This document shows positions 51,565 to 60,064 of a DNA stretch of 64,000 nucleotides, one piece after another (within the stretch, counting starts at the first letter, position 1; each line of letters opens with the position of its first letter). Source of the DNA: WRAV01 sp050950205 (GTDB taxonomy: Bacteria; Bacillota; Clostridia; Oscillospirales; Ruminococcaceae); contig JBMNHF010000020.1 of the NCBI GenBank assembly GCA_050950205.1, positions 124,001 through 188,000 on the forward strand, in the 5' to 3' direction. Under the pieces are notes generated by a model. It was not told the DNA's origin, made no database searches, and saw only the letters and a list, made by a program, of their open reading frames with translations. The position numbers and the translations under genes were made by a program.

Positions 51565-52431
51565 TTATTGTTGCTTTAGCTGACTCCAGAAAAGGATGTT
51601 GCCCCGAAACAGATCCGCTGCCTGTTGCGCGGTGAGCTGGGTGAGGGGATTGTCCTTGTGAACAATGACCGCAATGCCGTCCAGGGCAATTACGGTGGCT
51701 GTCAGCCCTCTCTGGATTTCGCTTTCCTTTAAGCTGCGGGAGGCCATGCCAATATCGCAGATGCCGGCGGCTACGGTGTTGATGCCGGTGGTGGAGTCAC
51801 TCTGCTGAACCTCCAGTGCCGCCCCGGGATTGAGCTTCCGGTATGCCTCCGCCAGCTTTTCCATCACCGGAGTGACGGAGGAGGAGCCGGACACCACAAT
51901 TCTGCCTTGCGGCTGAGGAGAAGCGGGCGAAAAGGCTTGTCCTTGCACAGCGGAGACATAGCCGTTTTCCTCCACCACTGTCTGCCCCTCGGCACTGAGA
52001 ATAAAGCGGATAAAGTCCTGCGCCAATGGAGTGAGAGAGGCGCCGGTTACAATGTTAAAGGGCCGTGCCACAGGATAAGCTCCCTGTTTGACGCTCTCGA
52101 TGGTGGGGGATACCCCGTCGATGGCAAGGGCCTTGACCGTTTCTGCCAGCGAACCCAGCGAAACATATCCCACTGCATTTTTATCCCCCGCTACCAAGGT
52201 GAGCATCACCGAAGTGCTGTTGGTAATCACCGCTTCCAGGGTGGTGCTGTCCACCTTCTGCCCGGTTTCGTCCAGGCCTTGAATATCCAGCAGTTCCACA
52301 AAGGCTCCCCGGGTTCCCGAGCCGTCCTCCCGGGAAATGACGTTGACCAAATCCCTTGGCTGCCTTGCGCATCCGCTCATTCCCCCAAGTAGCAGAGCCG
52401 CTGCGACCAAAAGCCATAACCCTCGTTTCAT
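51565..52431 (-). CDS. pstS: Phosphate-binding lipoprotein PstS with permuted halves
   Basis: The 288-residue lipoprotein has a signal ending MSGC (Cys21). In usual PstS the loop SGSSSVTP comes first and SREDGSGTRGAF comes in the second half. Here VISREDGSGTRGAF begins near residue 31, NAVGYVSLGSL follows, and only near residue 176 comes VVSGSSSVTPVMEKL, ending with DGIAVIVHKDNPL. All phosphate-contact loops are present but their order is circularly permuted. I recall similar sequences in other Clostridia. AAGGAGG precedes the ATG; the gene lies 24 nt after yitT. Confidence 0.88.
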   Translation of the reverse strand: MKRGLWLLVAAALLLGGMSGCARQPRDLVNVISREDGSGTRGAFVELLDIQGLDETGQKVDSTTLEAVITNSTSVMLTLVAGDKNAVGYVSLGSLAETVKALAIDGVSPTIESVKQGAYPVARPFNIVTGASLTPLAQDFIRFILSAEGQTVVEENGYVSAVQGQAFSPASPQPQGRIVVSGSSSVTPVMEKLAEAYRKLNPGAALEVQQSDSTTGINTVAAGICDIGMASRSLKESEIQRGLTATVIALDGIAVIVHKDNPLTQLTAQQAADLFRGNILFWSQLKQQ

Positions 52432-52455
52432 AAAACCTCCTTGATGTATGCTGAT

Positions 52456-53301
52456 TTAATTTCTTTGAAAACCATCCCCGAAAATCTGATGCCCTTCGGT
52501 GACAATCAAAAAGGCGGTGGGGTCGATGTTGTTGATGATGCTGCGCAAAGCAGTGACCTGTCCCCGCTTGACAGCGCAGACAATCATCTTTTTGGGGCTT
52601 AGGGTATAGCCGCCCTGGGCCTCCAGATAGGTGACCCCCCGGCCCAACTGTTCCTGAAGCTCCTTGCCGATTTCGTAGTGGCGATCGGAAATAATATAGG
52701 TGAGGGTGGCAATGTCGAATCCATAGAGAATGGCATCCATCACCTTACCGCAAAGGGTAAGCCCGATGAGAGCGTAAACCACCAGAGAAAAATCCTGAAA
52801 GACAAGAGAGGAAAGGCAAACAATGGCCCCATCCACCACCATGACAATCTGCCCCATTTTCAGGTGGGGCCGTGCAACCTGAAGCAGCTTGCTGACAATA
52901 TCGGTGCCGCCGGTGGTGGCTCCCATCCGCAGAATAAAACCCAATCCGGCACCAATCAGCACCCCGCCGCAGACCGCCGCCAAAAGGGGATCCTCCACCG
53001 GTGTAGGCATCCACGCAGTCAAATCGATTAAAATAGAAGATAAAAAGGTAGCAATTGCCGTGCTGATGATAAAACTGGCTCCCAGTCTTAAATAGGCCAA
53101 AATAATAAGAGGAACATTCATCAGAATGATGGCGATCCCCACCGGGAATCCGGTGAGATGGCCAATCACCATGGCCAGACCACTCACACCGCCCGGAGAT
53201 ATTTTAAAAGGATCTAAAAACAGGTTGTAGGCCAGAGCATACAGCAGACAGCCTATGGCAATCAGCCCAACCTGCCAAGCCTTTCTTTTGGTAACAATCA
53301 T
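52456..53301 (-). CDS. YitT family membrane protein (DUF161/DUF2179)
   Basis: The 281-residue protein has five or six helices with LYALAYNLFLDPFKISPGGV and TGGTDIVSKLLQ, and a soluble C-terminal DUF2179 domain (YTLSPKKMIVCAVKRGQVTAL). The transport or regulatory role of the YitT family is not established. ATG 53301 has GAGGAG upstream. It heads the transcription unit that continues into pstSCAB-phoU, an unusual association. Confidence 0.9.
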   Translation of the reverse strand: MIVTKRKAWQVGLIAIGCLLYALAYNLFLDPFKISPGGVSGLAMVIGHLTGFPVGIAIILMNVPLIILAYLRLGASFIISTAIATFLSSILIDLTAWMPTPVEDPLLAAVCGGVLIGAGLGFILRMGATTGGTDIVSKLLQVARPHLKMGQIVMVVDGAIVCLSSLVFQDFSLVVYALIGLTLCGKVMDAILYGFDIATLTYIISDRHYEIGKELQEQLGRGVTYLEAQGGYTLSPKKMIVCAVKRGQVTALRSIINNIDPTAFLIVTEGHQIFGDGFQRN

Positions 53302-53334
53302 CTTTGACTCCTCTTTCCATAACATCCCAGATTA

Positions 53335-53363
53335 AGCCTACACTTCAATTTTCATCCTGTCAA
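53335..53363 (-). promoter_or_regulatory. Promoter of yitT-pstSCAB-phoU
   Basis: On the minus strand TTGACA (53363-53358) and TAGGCT (53340-53335) are 17 nt apart, about 35 nt before the start codon. The weak -10 suggests an activated promoter. Confidence 0.6.
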
Positions 53364-53388
53364 TATCTTGTCCCGTATTCCATTGGTC

Positions 53389-53424
53389 TTGCAACATGGG
53401 ATGTTTACATTTTGCCTGTTGCAA
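53389..53424. promoter_or_regulatory. 8-bp inverted repeat upstream of the yitT-pst promoter
   Basis: TTGCAACA (53389-53396) and TGTTGCAA (53417-53424) are perfect inverted copies separated by 20 nt. They lie about 25-60 nt upstream of the -35 box, where an activator would bind. They do not resemble the TTAACA direct repeats of Bacillus PhoP. Confidence 0.4.
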
Positions 53425-53482
53425 TAAAATTCTCCCACTTCATCCCCAATAAATAGTAATTTTTGTCTTGCTGGAACCTAAC

Positions 53483-54637
53483 TTAAGGCCGGAGAAGATA
53501 GAGGAGCAGGAGCAGAGTTCTTGCCAACGCTCCCGGCAGAGCCAAGTCCTCGTCCAGTTTTGCCAAGAATCGTATGGGGTTGTGTTCCAAAAGCAGACCT
53601 GCGCCATAGGCTACCATGGCGGGGCTTTTCACTCCATTTTGGGTCAGGTGGCGGTTTAGGTACCGGCTTGCGGCATCCAGAGCAGCTTTGCGTCCTGTGG
53701 GGCCGTCAGGGGAGTCGTAGATTCCATGCAAAGTCAGCTCCATCAACTCCCTGCGCATGGGCAAAGGAAGGGAAAGCACCATGTCGCTTAACCTATGTAC
53801 CAATTGACACAAATGGCTTTTTTCCCCGCTGGGATCCGGCAGCATCTCCCCTGCCTCATCTCTTTCAAACAGGAAATTGGAATGGGGGTACATGACATCC
53901 CCAAGGGTGGGATGTTCCAGGGCGGTGGGGTCAAACCGGGAGGCCACAATTTGAGCTTTTACCGGATGCTCCAGCAAGGAGGAGACCATATCATATTTGT
54001 TTTGGTAAAGCACCAAACGACCCTCCAGCTCCTTTATCGGCTTTTGATACCGCTTTAAAAATTCCTTGCAAAATCCGGGCGCATTAAAGGCAACTGCTTT
54101 TTGAATCCTTTGCCGCACCGAATCGGGAGCGGACATGGCTGCATAGGCAGCCAGATTCCCCCCCAGAGAGTGCCCGGTAACCCAAATTTCTCCAAGCTTA
54201 TCGCCGTACTTTCTCCAGTAGCGATCTACCATTTTCTGTTGAGGAGTCTTGTCGCAGAGGATTAAGGAAAAATCGGTGAGGTAATCGTTTTTGAAGTTGG
54301 GATTTCCCAGCATTTCGCTGCCTCGGAAGGCCACCAGCCTTTCCCCTTGGGGAGAGAGAAAGGTGCAGCCGTAAAAGCCGGTCTGCTGGGGGGCATTGTC
54401 ATCCAGCACGTCGACAATCTGCCAATCCAACAGTTCTTGGGGCGCCGACTCTAAAAATTCTTTCCACGATTCCAATTCCCTGGGAGTATGGCCAAAGCGT
54501 TTTTCCAGCAGCCGCTGCCCGGCTTGGGTATGAAGGTAAAATCCTATGGTTTCTCCCACCGTTGCGGTTTTTCCTTTCTGCGGTGGAAGGTTAAGGTACA
54601 CAAGCTGCGAAAAAAAGTGTATGGTAGCGGTTGTCAC
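53483..54637 (-). CDS. Mbeg1-like alpha/beta-hydrolase (DUF2974)
   Basis: The 384-residue protein has a lipase-type nucleophile elbow GHSLGGNLAAYAA near residue 155, preceded by LVAFRGSE (oxyanion region) and followed by AVAFNAPGF and a late His (YPHSNFLF). It has no signal peptide. This matches the DUF2974/Mbeg1-like hydrolases, whose substrates are unknown. GTG 54637 has GGAGGGGG upstream. Confidence 0.8.
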   Translation of the reverse strand: MTTATIHFFSQLVYLNLPPQKGKTATVGETIGFYLHTQAGQRLLEKRFGHTPRELESWKEFLESAPQELLDWQIVDVLDDNAPQQTGFYGCTFLSPQGERLVAFRGSEMLGNPNFKNDYLTDFSLILCDKTPQQKMVDRYWRKYGDKLGEIWVTGHSLGGNLAAYAAMSAPDSVRQRIQKAVAFNAPGFCKEFLKRYQKPIKELEGRLVLYQNKYDMVSSLLEHPVKAQIVASRFDPTALEHPTLGDVMYPHSNFLFERDEAGEMLPDPSGEKSHLCQLVHRLSDMVLSLPLPMRRELMELTLHGIYDSPDGPTGRKAALDAASRYLNRHLTQNGVKSPAMVAYGAGLLLEHNPIRFLAKLDEDLALPGALARTLLLLLYLLRP

Positions 54638-54712
54638 AAAAATACCCCCTCCTTTTTGATCTATGTCAGCTTATGCCAAAATAGAAAAAAGGAGATGGCT
54701 TCTTTTCAAAAG

Positions 54713-54739
54713 AAAAAAGCCGCCCAAAGGCAGCTTTTT
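54713..54739 (-). terminator. Terminator of sigG
   Basis: AAAAAGCCGCC and GGCAGCTTTTT pair with one mismatch around a CAAA loop; the minus strand ends in a T-run 30 nt after the stop. Confidence 0.8.
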
Positions 54740-54768
54740 CTATGATATAAACCTTTACGGTCAAGAAC

Positions 54769-55536
54769 TTAAATCTGCTTTTTGATGCGGGTAAGGGCCG
54801 CCTTTTCCAACCGGGAAACCTGAGCCTGTGAAATGCCCACCTCTTTGGCCACCTCCATCTGGGTTTTTCCCACAAAAAACCGCAGAGAAAGGATCTTTTT
54901 TTCCCGCTCTCCCAGATTTTCGATGGCTTCCTTAAGGGCGATTTCATCCAGCCAATCCTTATCGCTCTGCTTATCCCCCACTTGATCCATCACAAAGATA
55001 GTGTCGCCACCGTCGTTGTAAGCGGGCTCATAAAGAGAAATGGGTTCCACAATGGCCTCCAAAGCCATGACCACCTCTTCTTTTTTTAGCCCCATCTCTT
55101 TTGAGATTTCTTCCACCGTTGGCTCCCGGTCGCTTTGGGCTGTCAGCCATTCTTTGATCTGCATGGCCTTGTACGCCGTATCCCGCAAAGAGCGAGAGAC
55201 TCGAATGGAGTTGTTATCCCGCAGATAACGTCGAATCTCGCCGATGATCATGGGTACGGCGTAAGTGGAAAACCGTACATTGAGGTTGGTATCGAAGTTG
55301 TCAATGGATTTGATCAGCCCTATGCATCCGACCTGAAACAGATCGTCCAGATTTTCTCCCCGATTGGTAAATTTCTGTACCACCGAAAGTACCAGCCTTA
55401 AGTTCCCGTTTACCAGCTGGTTTCGAGCTTCTTGGTCCCCTTGTTTTACTTTGTGGAGCAGCTCCAGTTTCTCACTTTCTTTGAGCACTTTGAGCTTGGA
55501 CGTATTCACGCCGCATATCTCAACCTTGTTGATCAT
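54769..55536 (-). CDS. sigG: Forespore RNA polymerase sigma factor SigG
   Basis: The 255-residue protein begins MINKVEICGVNTSKLKVLKE, the SigG-specific N-terminus. It then has region 2 (NQLVNGNLRLVLSVVQKF, DLFQVGCIGLIKSIDNFD), region 3 and region 4 (KTQMEVAKEVGISQAQVSRL). SigG drives late forespore genes, so the organism has the sporulation programme. ATG 55536 follows GGGAGGAG; the longer frame to 55602 lacks a site. Its usual neighbours spoIIGA and sigE are not adjacent. Confidence 0.95.
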   Translation of the reverse strand: MINKVEICGVNTSKLKVLKESEKLELLHKVKQGDQEARNQLVNGNLRLVLSVVQKFTNRGENLDDLFQVGCIGLIKSIDNFDTNLNVRFSTYAVPMIIGEIRRYLRDNNSIRVSRSLRDTAYKAMQIKEWLTAQSDREPTVEEISKEMGLKKEEVVMALEAIVEPISLYEPAYNDGGDTIFVMDQVGDKQSDKDWLDEIALKEAIENLGEREKKILSLRFFVGKTQMEVAKEVGISQAQVSRLEKAALTRIKKQI

Positions 55537-55683
55537 GCAAACTCCTCCCATTGACCAATCTATTCGATGAAAGTATTGGCCCGGAGGAATTGACTGATTC
55601 ATACGAGGATCTGGGAATTTTTTACGGTGACTGCTTAAGGTGATTGCAAAAGGGTTTCCGGTTTAAAAAATTTTTTGATATAC

Positions 55684-55722
55684 AAAGGCGAGAAATCCAC
55701 AAAATGGATTCCTCGCCTGTTT
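55684..55722 (-). terminator. Terminator of the nagA-nagB unit
   Basis: AGGCGAGAAATCCA and TGGATTCCTCGCCT pair with one mismatch around a five-base loop, 35 nt after the nagB stop. Confidence 0.7.
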
Positions 55723-55757
55723 TCTGGCAATGTTAGATTAAAATGGGAGTCGAGAGA

Positions 55758-56498
55758 TTACAGTGCAAACAGACCAGAAGCCGATGCATCGTCCAGGAAC
55801 AGATTCCAATTGGGATGGGTCTTGAGGATGGTGGCAGGAATCATGGGATCCACCTTAGAGGTCAGCGTGTTGCGCACCGCCTCGGCCTTGGCTGCATGAG
55901 GCACAGAGGATACGATATGCTCGCAGGCCAAAATCTGCTTCACGCACATGGTAATGGCCTGTTTGGGCACATCGTCCACGGTGGCAAACCAGCCTTCGCC
56001 CACCTGCTGCTGCTTGCAGCGCTCATCCAGATTCACCACCATGTAGGCGGCGTCGGTTTCAAAGTTGGCAGGAGGATCGTTAAAGGCAATGTGAGCATTT
56101 TCTCCAATGCCGATGACCCCAACATCCACAGGAGCACGGCGTAGCTCCTCGGTCAGAGCACGGATATTCTCCTCCACGTCTCCTTCTCCATCCACAAAAT
56201 GGGCGGCTTTGAGGGAGACCTTGGAGACAAAGCGCTCCTTGAGGTACTTGCGGAAGCTGGCAATATGGCTTTCCGGCAGATCTACGTACTCGTCCAGATG
56301 GAACATCTCCACTTTATCCCAAGGCACATCCGATTGGATCAGAGCATCGATGGTCTCAAACTGAGAAGCACCGGTGGAGAGAATGATTCTGGCCGAGCCT
56401 TTTTTCTCAATGGCATTGCGCAAAAGCTCCGCAATTTTGTTGGCTGCGGCTTGTCCCAACTGCACAGGGGTAGGGGAAACAGAAATGTTAAAGTTCAT
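55758..56498 (-). CDS. nagB: Glucosamine-6-phosphate deaminase
   Basis: The 246-residue protein has ILSTGASQFETIDAL, the catalytic segment FHLDEYVDLP and GIGENAHIAFNDPP, the NagB ring-opening site. It converts glucosamine-6-phosphate to fructose-6-phosphate and ammonia. The last motif is GHIAFNEP in the best-known enzymes, so Ala and Asp here are mild deviations. ATG 56498 has AGGAG 10 nt upstream. It follows nagA by 13 nt. Confidence 0.9.
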   Translation of the reverse strand: MNFNISVSPTPVQLGQAAANKIAELLRNAIEKKGSARIILSTGASQFETIDALIQSDVPWDKVEMFHLDEYVDLPESHIASFRKYLKERFVSKVSLKAAHFVDGEGDVEENIRALTEELRRAPVDVGVIGIGENAHIAFNDPPANFETDAAYMVVNLDERCKQQQVGEGWFATVDDVPKQAITMCVKQILACEHIVSSVPHAAKAEAVRNTLTSKVDPMIPATILKTHPNWNLFLDDASASGLFAL

Positions 56499-56511
56499 AA
56501 AGGGCACACTC

Positions 56512-57687
56512 CTAATGAATTTTATTTCCCTTCACATAAACAGAGTGAACGGTAATCCTATCGTCAAACAGAACCAGGTCGGCATCCTTGCCGGCCTCCA
56601 AAGAGCCTTTGGTGTCGCCAACTCCAACCAGCTTGGCCGGAGTCAGGCTCATCATCCGAACGGCTTTCCATACCGGCAGGCCGGCTTCGTACACCATCAC
56701 CCGCACCAATCGGTCGGTTGTGGCCACACTGCCGGCAAAGCAGCTGCGGTCGGGCATCAGCGCAATGCCGCCTTCCGAGATCACTTCCTGCCCGCCTTTG
56801 CGGGAACCAAGAATAGAAGGCCCGTCCGGCAAGCCTGCTGCCCGCATGCTGTCGGTGCAGAGGATAATCTTATCGTGATCCTTGCACTTCAGAATCAGCT
56901 TAAGCAAATCCGGGGGCAGATGCATGCCGTCTGCAATAATTTCAATATACATATCGTCTAGCAGGTACCCGCTTTCCACTGCGCCCAGCACCCGCACACC
57001 GTTCTTGCGGACAATGGTGGACATGGCGGAATAGAAGTGGGTCAACAGACGAACCCCATGCCGGAAAGCCACCTTCATCTCATCCAAAGTGGCGGAGGTA
57101 TGGGCCGCCGAAACCAAAATGCCCCTTTCGGTCAGCCATTGGGCCATTTCCACAGCACCGGGCAGTTCGGGCGCGATCGACCAGCGCCTGATGGCACCGT
57201 CGGCGTATTCCACGATCTTTTGGTAGTGTTCGGACTTGGGCGAACTGATATATCGCGGGTCCTGCGCTCCTTTTTCCGCCGTGGAAAAATACGGGCCTTC
57301 CAGATGCAGTCCCAGCAGATGGGGCATATTGTCCGTTATCTTCTGAGCTTCTTTGAACACATCAATGACCCGAAACAGTTCCTCGTCGCTGCTGGTCAGA
57401 GTGGTGGGCAACAGGCTGGTGGCACCGTGGGACAGATGCATTCTGGCGGCACCGGTAATGTCTTCCAAGTCCCCGTCCATATAATCATATCCGCCGCCGC
57501 CGTGGCTGTGCAGATCCACAAACCCCGGAGAAAGATACTTCCCTTGGCAGTCAATGATCTCTCCCTTTGGGTTTTGGCCTTCCACCATGGCCCCTACTTC
57601 CCGGATCACACCGTTTTCCTCGGTTAAATAGCCGTGTCCAATCACTCCATCCGGCAATAGAACCCGAGCGTTTACAAAAGTTTTCAT
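56512..57687 (-). CDS. nagA: N-acetylglucosamine-6-phosphate deacetylase
   Basis: The 391-residue amidohydrolase shows VDLHSHGGGGYD, GLHLEGPY (metal Glu), SAAHTSA, LTHFYSAM and the catalytic Asp in LCTDSMRAAGLPDG. It deacetylates GlcNAc-6-P before NagB acts. ATG 57687 has AGGGGGTG 7 nt upstream. A LacI-type regulator lies upstream on the same strand. Confidence 0.94.
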   Translation of the reverse strand: MKTFVNARVLLPDGVIGHGYLTEENGVIREVGAMVEGQNPKGEIIDCQGKYLSPGFVDLHSHGGGGYDYMDGDLEDITGAARMHLSHGATSLLPTTLTSSDEELFRVIDVFKEAQKITDNMPHLLGLHLEGPYFSTAEKGAQDPRYISSPKSEHYQKIVEYADGAIRRWSIAPELPGAVEMAQWLTERGILVSAAHTSATLDEMKVAFRHGVRLLTHFYSAMSTIVRKNGVRVLGAVESGYLLDDMYIEIIADGMHLPPDLLKLILKCKDHDKIILCTDSMRAAGLPDGPSILGSRKGGQEVISEGGIALMPDRSCFAGSVATTDRLVRVMVYEAGLPVWKAVRMMSLTPAKLVGVGDTKGSLEAGKDADLVLFDDRITVHSVYVKGNKIH

Positions 57688-57801
57688 CAATCAACACCCC
57701 CTAGCGTTGGTATGGTTCACATTTTTATAAATCTTTGAAGCTCTAAGCTCCAAAGATGAAGACGGAAAAGAAGGGCAGCTTGCTGCTGCTTGCACTCCCT
57801 G

Positions 57802-58869
57802 CTAGATAAAGTCCTTAAAGAAATGCAGGTTGTTTTTCATAATCACACCGATGGGCACCGTCATTTTATCGCTTTCCGGTAAAATATTTTTGACCACATA
57901 GGAAAACAATACTTCAAAACCTAAACGTCCCTTGTCGTATGCGTTTTTATAGATCAGGGCCTGTAGGATACCCTGCTTTAAAAACTCAGCGTTCTGGGGG
58001 AAGAGATCGCTGCCCACCCCCCGCAGTTTGCCGGCCAGTCCGCAGTCAATCACCGCCTGGGCGAGGGGGATGGTGTCGCGGGCCGTCACCGAATAAAAAG
58101 CCACAATGTCGGGATGGGACTGCAACAAAGTCATCGACTCTTGGTAACACTTCTGGTAATTGCCATAGTTTTGCATAATAAGCGGTTGAAACTCGTTGGC
58201 CGACTCGTTTAGGTACTCCCTGAACCCTTCCAGATTGTGCATATGGGCCGCATGGGCTGTGCTGCCGCTTGCAATCAGAATTTTACCCGGCTTATGGGTG
58301 ATGGCGGTTAAAATTTCGGCCCCCAGGCGCCCGGTCAGCCGGTCGTGGGGCGCAATGCAGCACAGGCGCCCGCTGTCCGGCAGGTCGCTGTCGATGAGTA
58401 CCACCGGCACATTTTTGTAGGAAAATCGCTCCACAGACTGGCGAAGCTCCTCATCGTTCTGAAGGGGCATGGTCAAAATGCCATGATACTCAGTATTTCC
58501 GTTATGAAATAGCTTATCCAAAATGGCTATCTGCTGGTGTTTGTCCTCCTGAAAGGGAAAGGAGTCAATTTCCACATTCAGGCTGCTGGCCTCGGGGTAA
58601 AAGGTGTCAATGGCATCCCAAAAATACTTGTGATAAAATTGCCCGGCCCCTTCTTTTTGGGGCAATACGACAGCCAGCCGCTTGGTTTTGCGCTTTAGGG
58701 AGGAGGCAATGTAGTTGGTGGTATAGCCCAATGCCTGTGCACGGGCCAAAACAGCCTGCCGAAGCTCCTCACTGATGCCCTCCTTGCCGTGCAGGGCTCG
58801 GTGCACCGTGGTGCGCGAAACATTCAGATCTGCCGCTATTTCCTTGAGCGTTACCCGATGACTCCCCAT
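57802..58869 (-). CDS. LacI-family transcriptional regulator of the nag genes
   Basis: The 355-residue protein has an N-terminal HTH (VTLKEIAADLNVSRTTVHRA), the hinge helix YIASSLKRKTK and an effector-binding domain with KRLAVVLPQKEGAG and GKILIASGSTAHAAH. It is the usual size for LacI. Its position directly upstream of nagA suggests control by an amino-sugar ligand, which is inference. Palindromic and direct repeats just downstream of its own -10 box suggest autorepression. Confidence 0.85.
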   Translation of the reverse strand: MGSHRVTLKEIAADLNVSRTTVHRALHGKEGISEELRQAVLARAQALGYTTNYIASSLKRKTKRLAVVLPQKEGAGQFYHKYFWDAIDTFYPEASSLNVEIDSFPFQEDKHQQIAILDKLFHNGNTEYHGILTMPLQNDEELRQSVERFSYKNVPVVLIDSDLPDSGRLCCIAPHDRLTGRLGAEILTAITHKPGKILIASGSTAHAAHMHNLEGFREYLNESANEFQPLIMQNYGNYQKCYQESMTLLQSHPDIVAFYSVTARDTIPLAQAVIDCGLAGKLRGVGSDLFPQNAEFLKQGILQALIYKNAYDKGRLGFEVLFSYVVKNILPESDKMTVPIGVIMKNNLHFFKDFI

Positions 58870-58898
58870 AAGCCTGCTTCGTATCCCTTCTTTATCGT

Positions 58899-58921
58899 TT
58901 ACGTAACCGATTCCGTAACCG
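58899..58921. promoter_or_regulatory. Candidate LacI-type operator and direct repeats
   Basis: TTACGTAA (58899-58906) is a palindrome centred on CG, typical of LacI-family sites. CGTAACCG occurs twice, at 58902-58909 and 58914-58921, with a 12-bp period. They lie immediately downstream of the -10 box of the adjacent regulator gene. Confidence 0.5.
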
Positions 58922-58929
58922 TTATTTAT

Positions 58930-58958
58930 AATGTACCACAGAAACTAAAAAGAATCAA
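58930..58958 (-). promoter_or_regulatory. Promoter of the LacI-type regulator
   Basis: On the minus strand TTGATT (58958-58953) and TACATT (58935-58930) are 17 nt apart. Confidence 0.5.
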
Positions 58959-59136
58959 TGGTTAGATTCCTTAAAGAACTTCTTGCAAGAGATTTGTTTT
59001 TTATACGGTATGATTGGGGTAAGCACTTGCGTGCCGAAAGCTCTGCTGGGACTGCAAGGATCTTTTCCTGCAAGACAGAAAGGTTGCGGCATGCTGTCCT
59101 ATGTATTAATATCCTTAGAGCGCCTTATCCTTCCCT

Positions 59137-59166
59137 TTGCCTGAAAGGAGATGGATGTGCTATACT
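59137..59166 (+). promoter_or_regulatory. Possible promoter of the CPBP protein gene
   Basis: TTGCCT (59137-59142) and TATACT (59161-59166) are 18 nt apart, 67 nt before the start codon. The rest of 58959-59232 shows no gene that I can support. Confidence 0.5.
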
Positions 59167-59232
59167 GAATACACCAACAGGCAGCACTTGGTCAAGGCCT
59201 GCCAAAACTCTTCGCGATGGGAGACACAATTT

Positions 59233-59970
59233 ATGGATCAAAACACCAAACGGTTCTTGGGAATTGCCTTTGTGTGGAGTTATATCTGCTTTGGAATTGT
59301 GATTGCCTCCCGGCAATCCTTTTTCGGGTTGAGCACCCCTATGTTTGCTTTGTATCTGCTGGGTTGCCTGGGTCCCTTGGCGGGAGCTGCCGGGGTGTAT
59401 TGGTGGGACCGCAAATCTCTGGGAGGTTTTTGCGGTATGTGGCGGGATGCCATGGGCACAGAAAGCTTGCCCCGCACCCTTTGGAGTGTCCTTTTCTTCT
59501 TAGTGCTTCACTATGGATTGGCTGCCCTTTTGGGAGCGGTTAGCGCCATCGGGTCGGTCAAAAGCCTGTTGCGTTCCCTTCCCATCATGTTGGTGCTGTT
59601 TGGTACCGGTGAAATTGGGTGGCGGGGAATCGTCCAACCTGGTGTGGAAGCTGTGCGCGGCGGATTCTGGCGCTCCTCCATCATCACCGGCCTTTTTTGG
59701 GCGTTGTGGTTCCTTCCCATGCTGTTCATTCCGGGATTTGTTATCCGCAGCGATTTTTATCTTCAGTTTACCGCTTATCTGGTGGGAATCGGGCTACTGC
59801 TCACCACCCTTTATCAAAAAAATGGTCTGCTCAGCTGCATCCTGTTTACCACTTTGTTCTTTTCCCTCTCCGCTGTGGTGATTTTGCCCCAAAGCAATTA
59901 TCTTCTTGCCGTTGTAGCGGTTGACCTTGTGGTTGCCACAGCCTACAACAGCAAGCTGTTCCAAGCCTAA
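59233..59970 (+). CDS. CPBP-family intramembrane protease-like protein
   Basis: The 245-residue protein has about seven hydrophobic segments and the motif GTGEIGWRGIVQPGVE, which aligns with the EExxxR motif of CPBP (CAAX-type) glutamic proteases. A second-motif-like segment FWALWFLPMLF follows. The first of the two catalytic Glu is Gly here, so activity is doubtful. ATG 59233 has GGGAG 9 nt upstream. It is a single gene closed by a terminator. Confidence 0.75.
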   Translation: MDQNTKRFLGIAFVWSYICFGIVIASRQSFFGLSTPMFALYLLGCLGPLAGAAGVYWWDRKSLGGFCGMWRDAMGTESLPRTLWSVLFFLVLHYGLAALLGAVSAIGSVKSLLRSLPIMLVLFGTGEIGWRGIVQPGVEAVRGGFWRSSIITGLFWALWFLPMLFIPGFVIRSDFYLQFTAYLVGIGLLLTTLYQKNGLLSCILFTTLFFSLSAVVILPQSNYLLAVVAVDLVVATAYNSKLFQA

Positions 59971-59976
59971 CATAGG

Positions 59977-60020
59977 AAAAACCACCTCCTGCAGTTTCTC
60001 TGCAACGGAGGTGGTTTTTT
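59977..60020 (+). terminator. Terminator after the CPBP gene
   Basis: AAAAACCACCTCC and GGAGGTGGTTTTTT form a 13-bp stem with a 17-base loop; it may also serve the converging acyl-CoA synthetase gene. Confidence 0.85.
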
Positions 60021-60064
60021 AACTTTTATACACAACAGATAATCAAAACAGCTATGGACAACGG

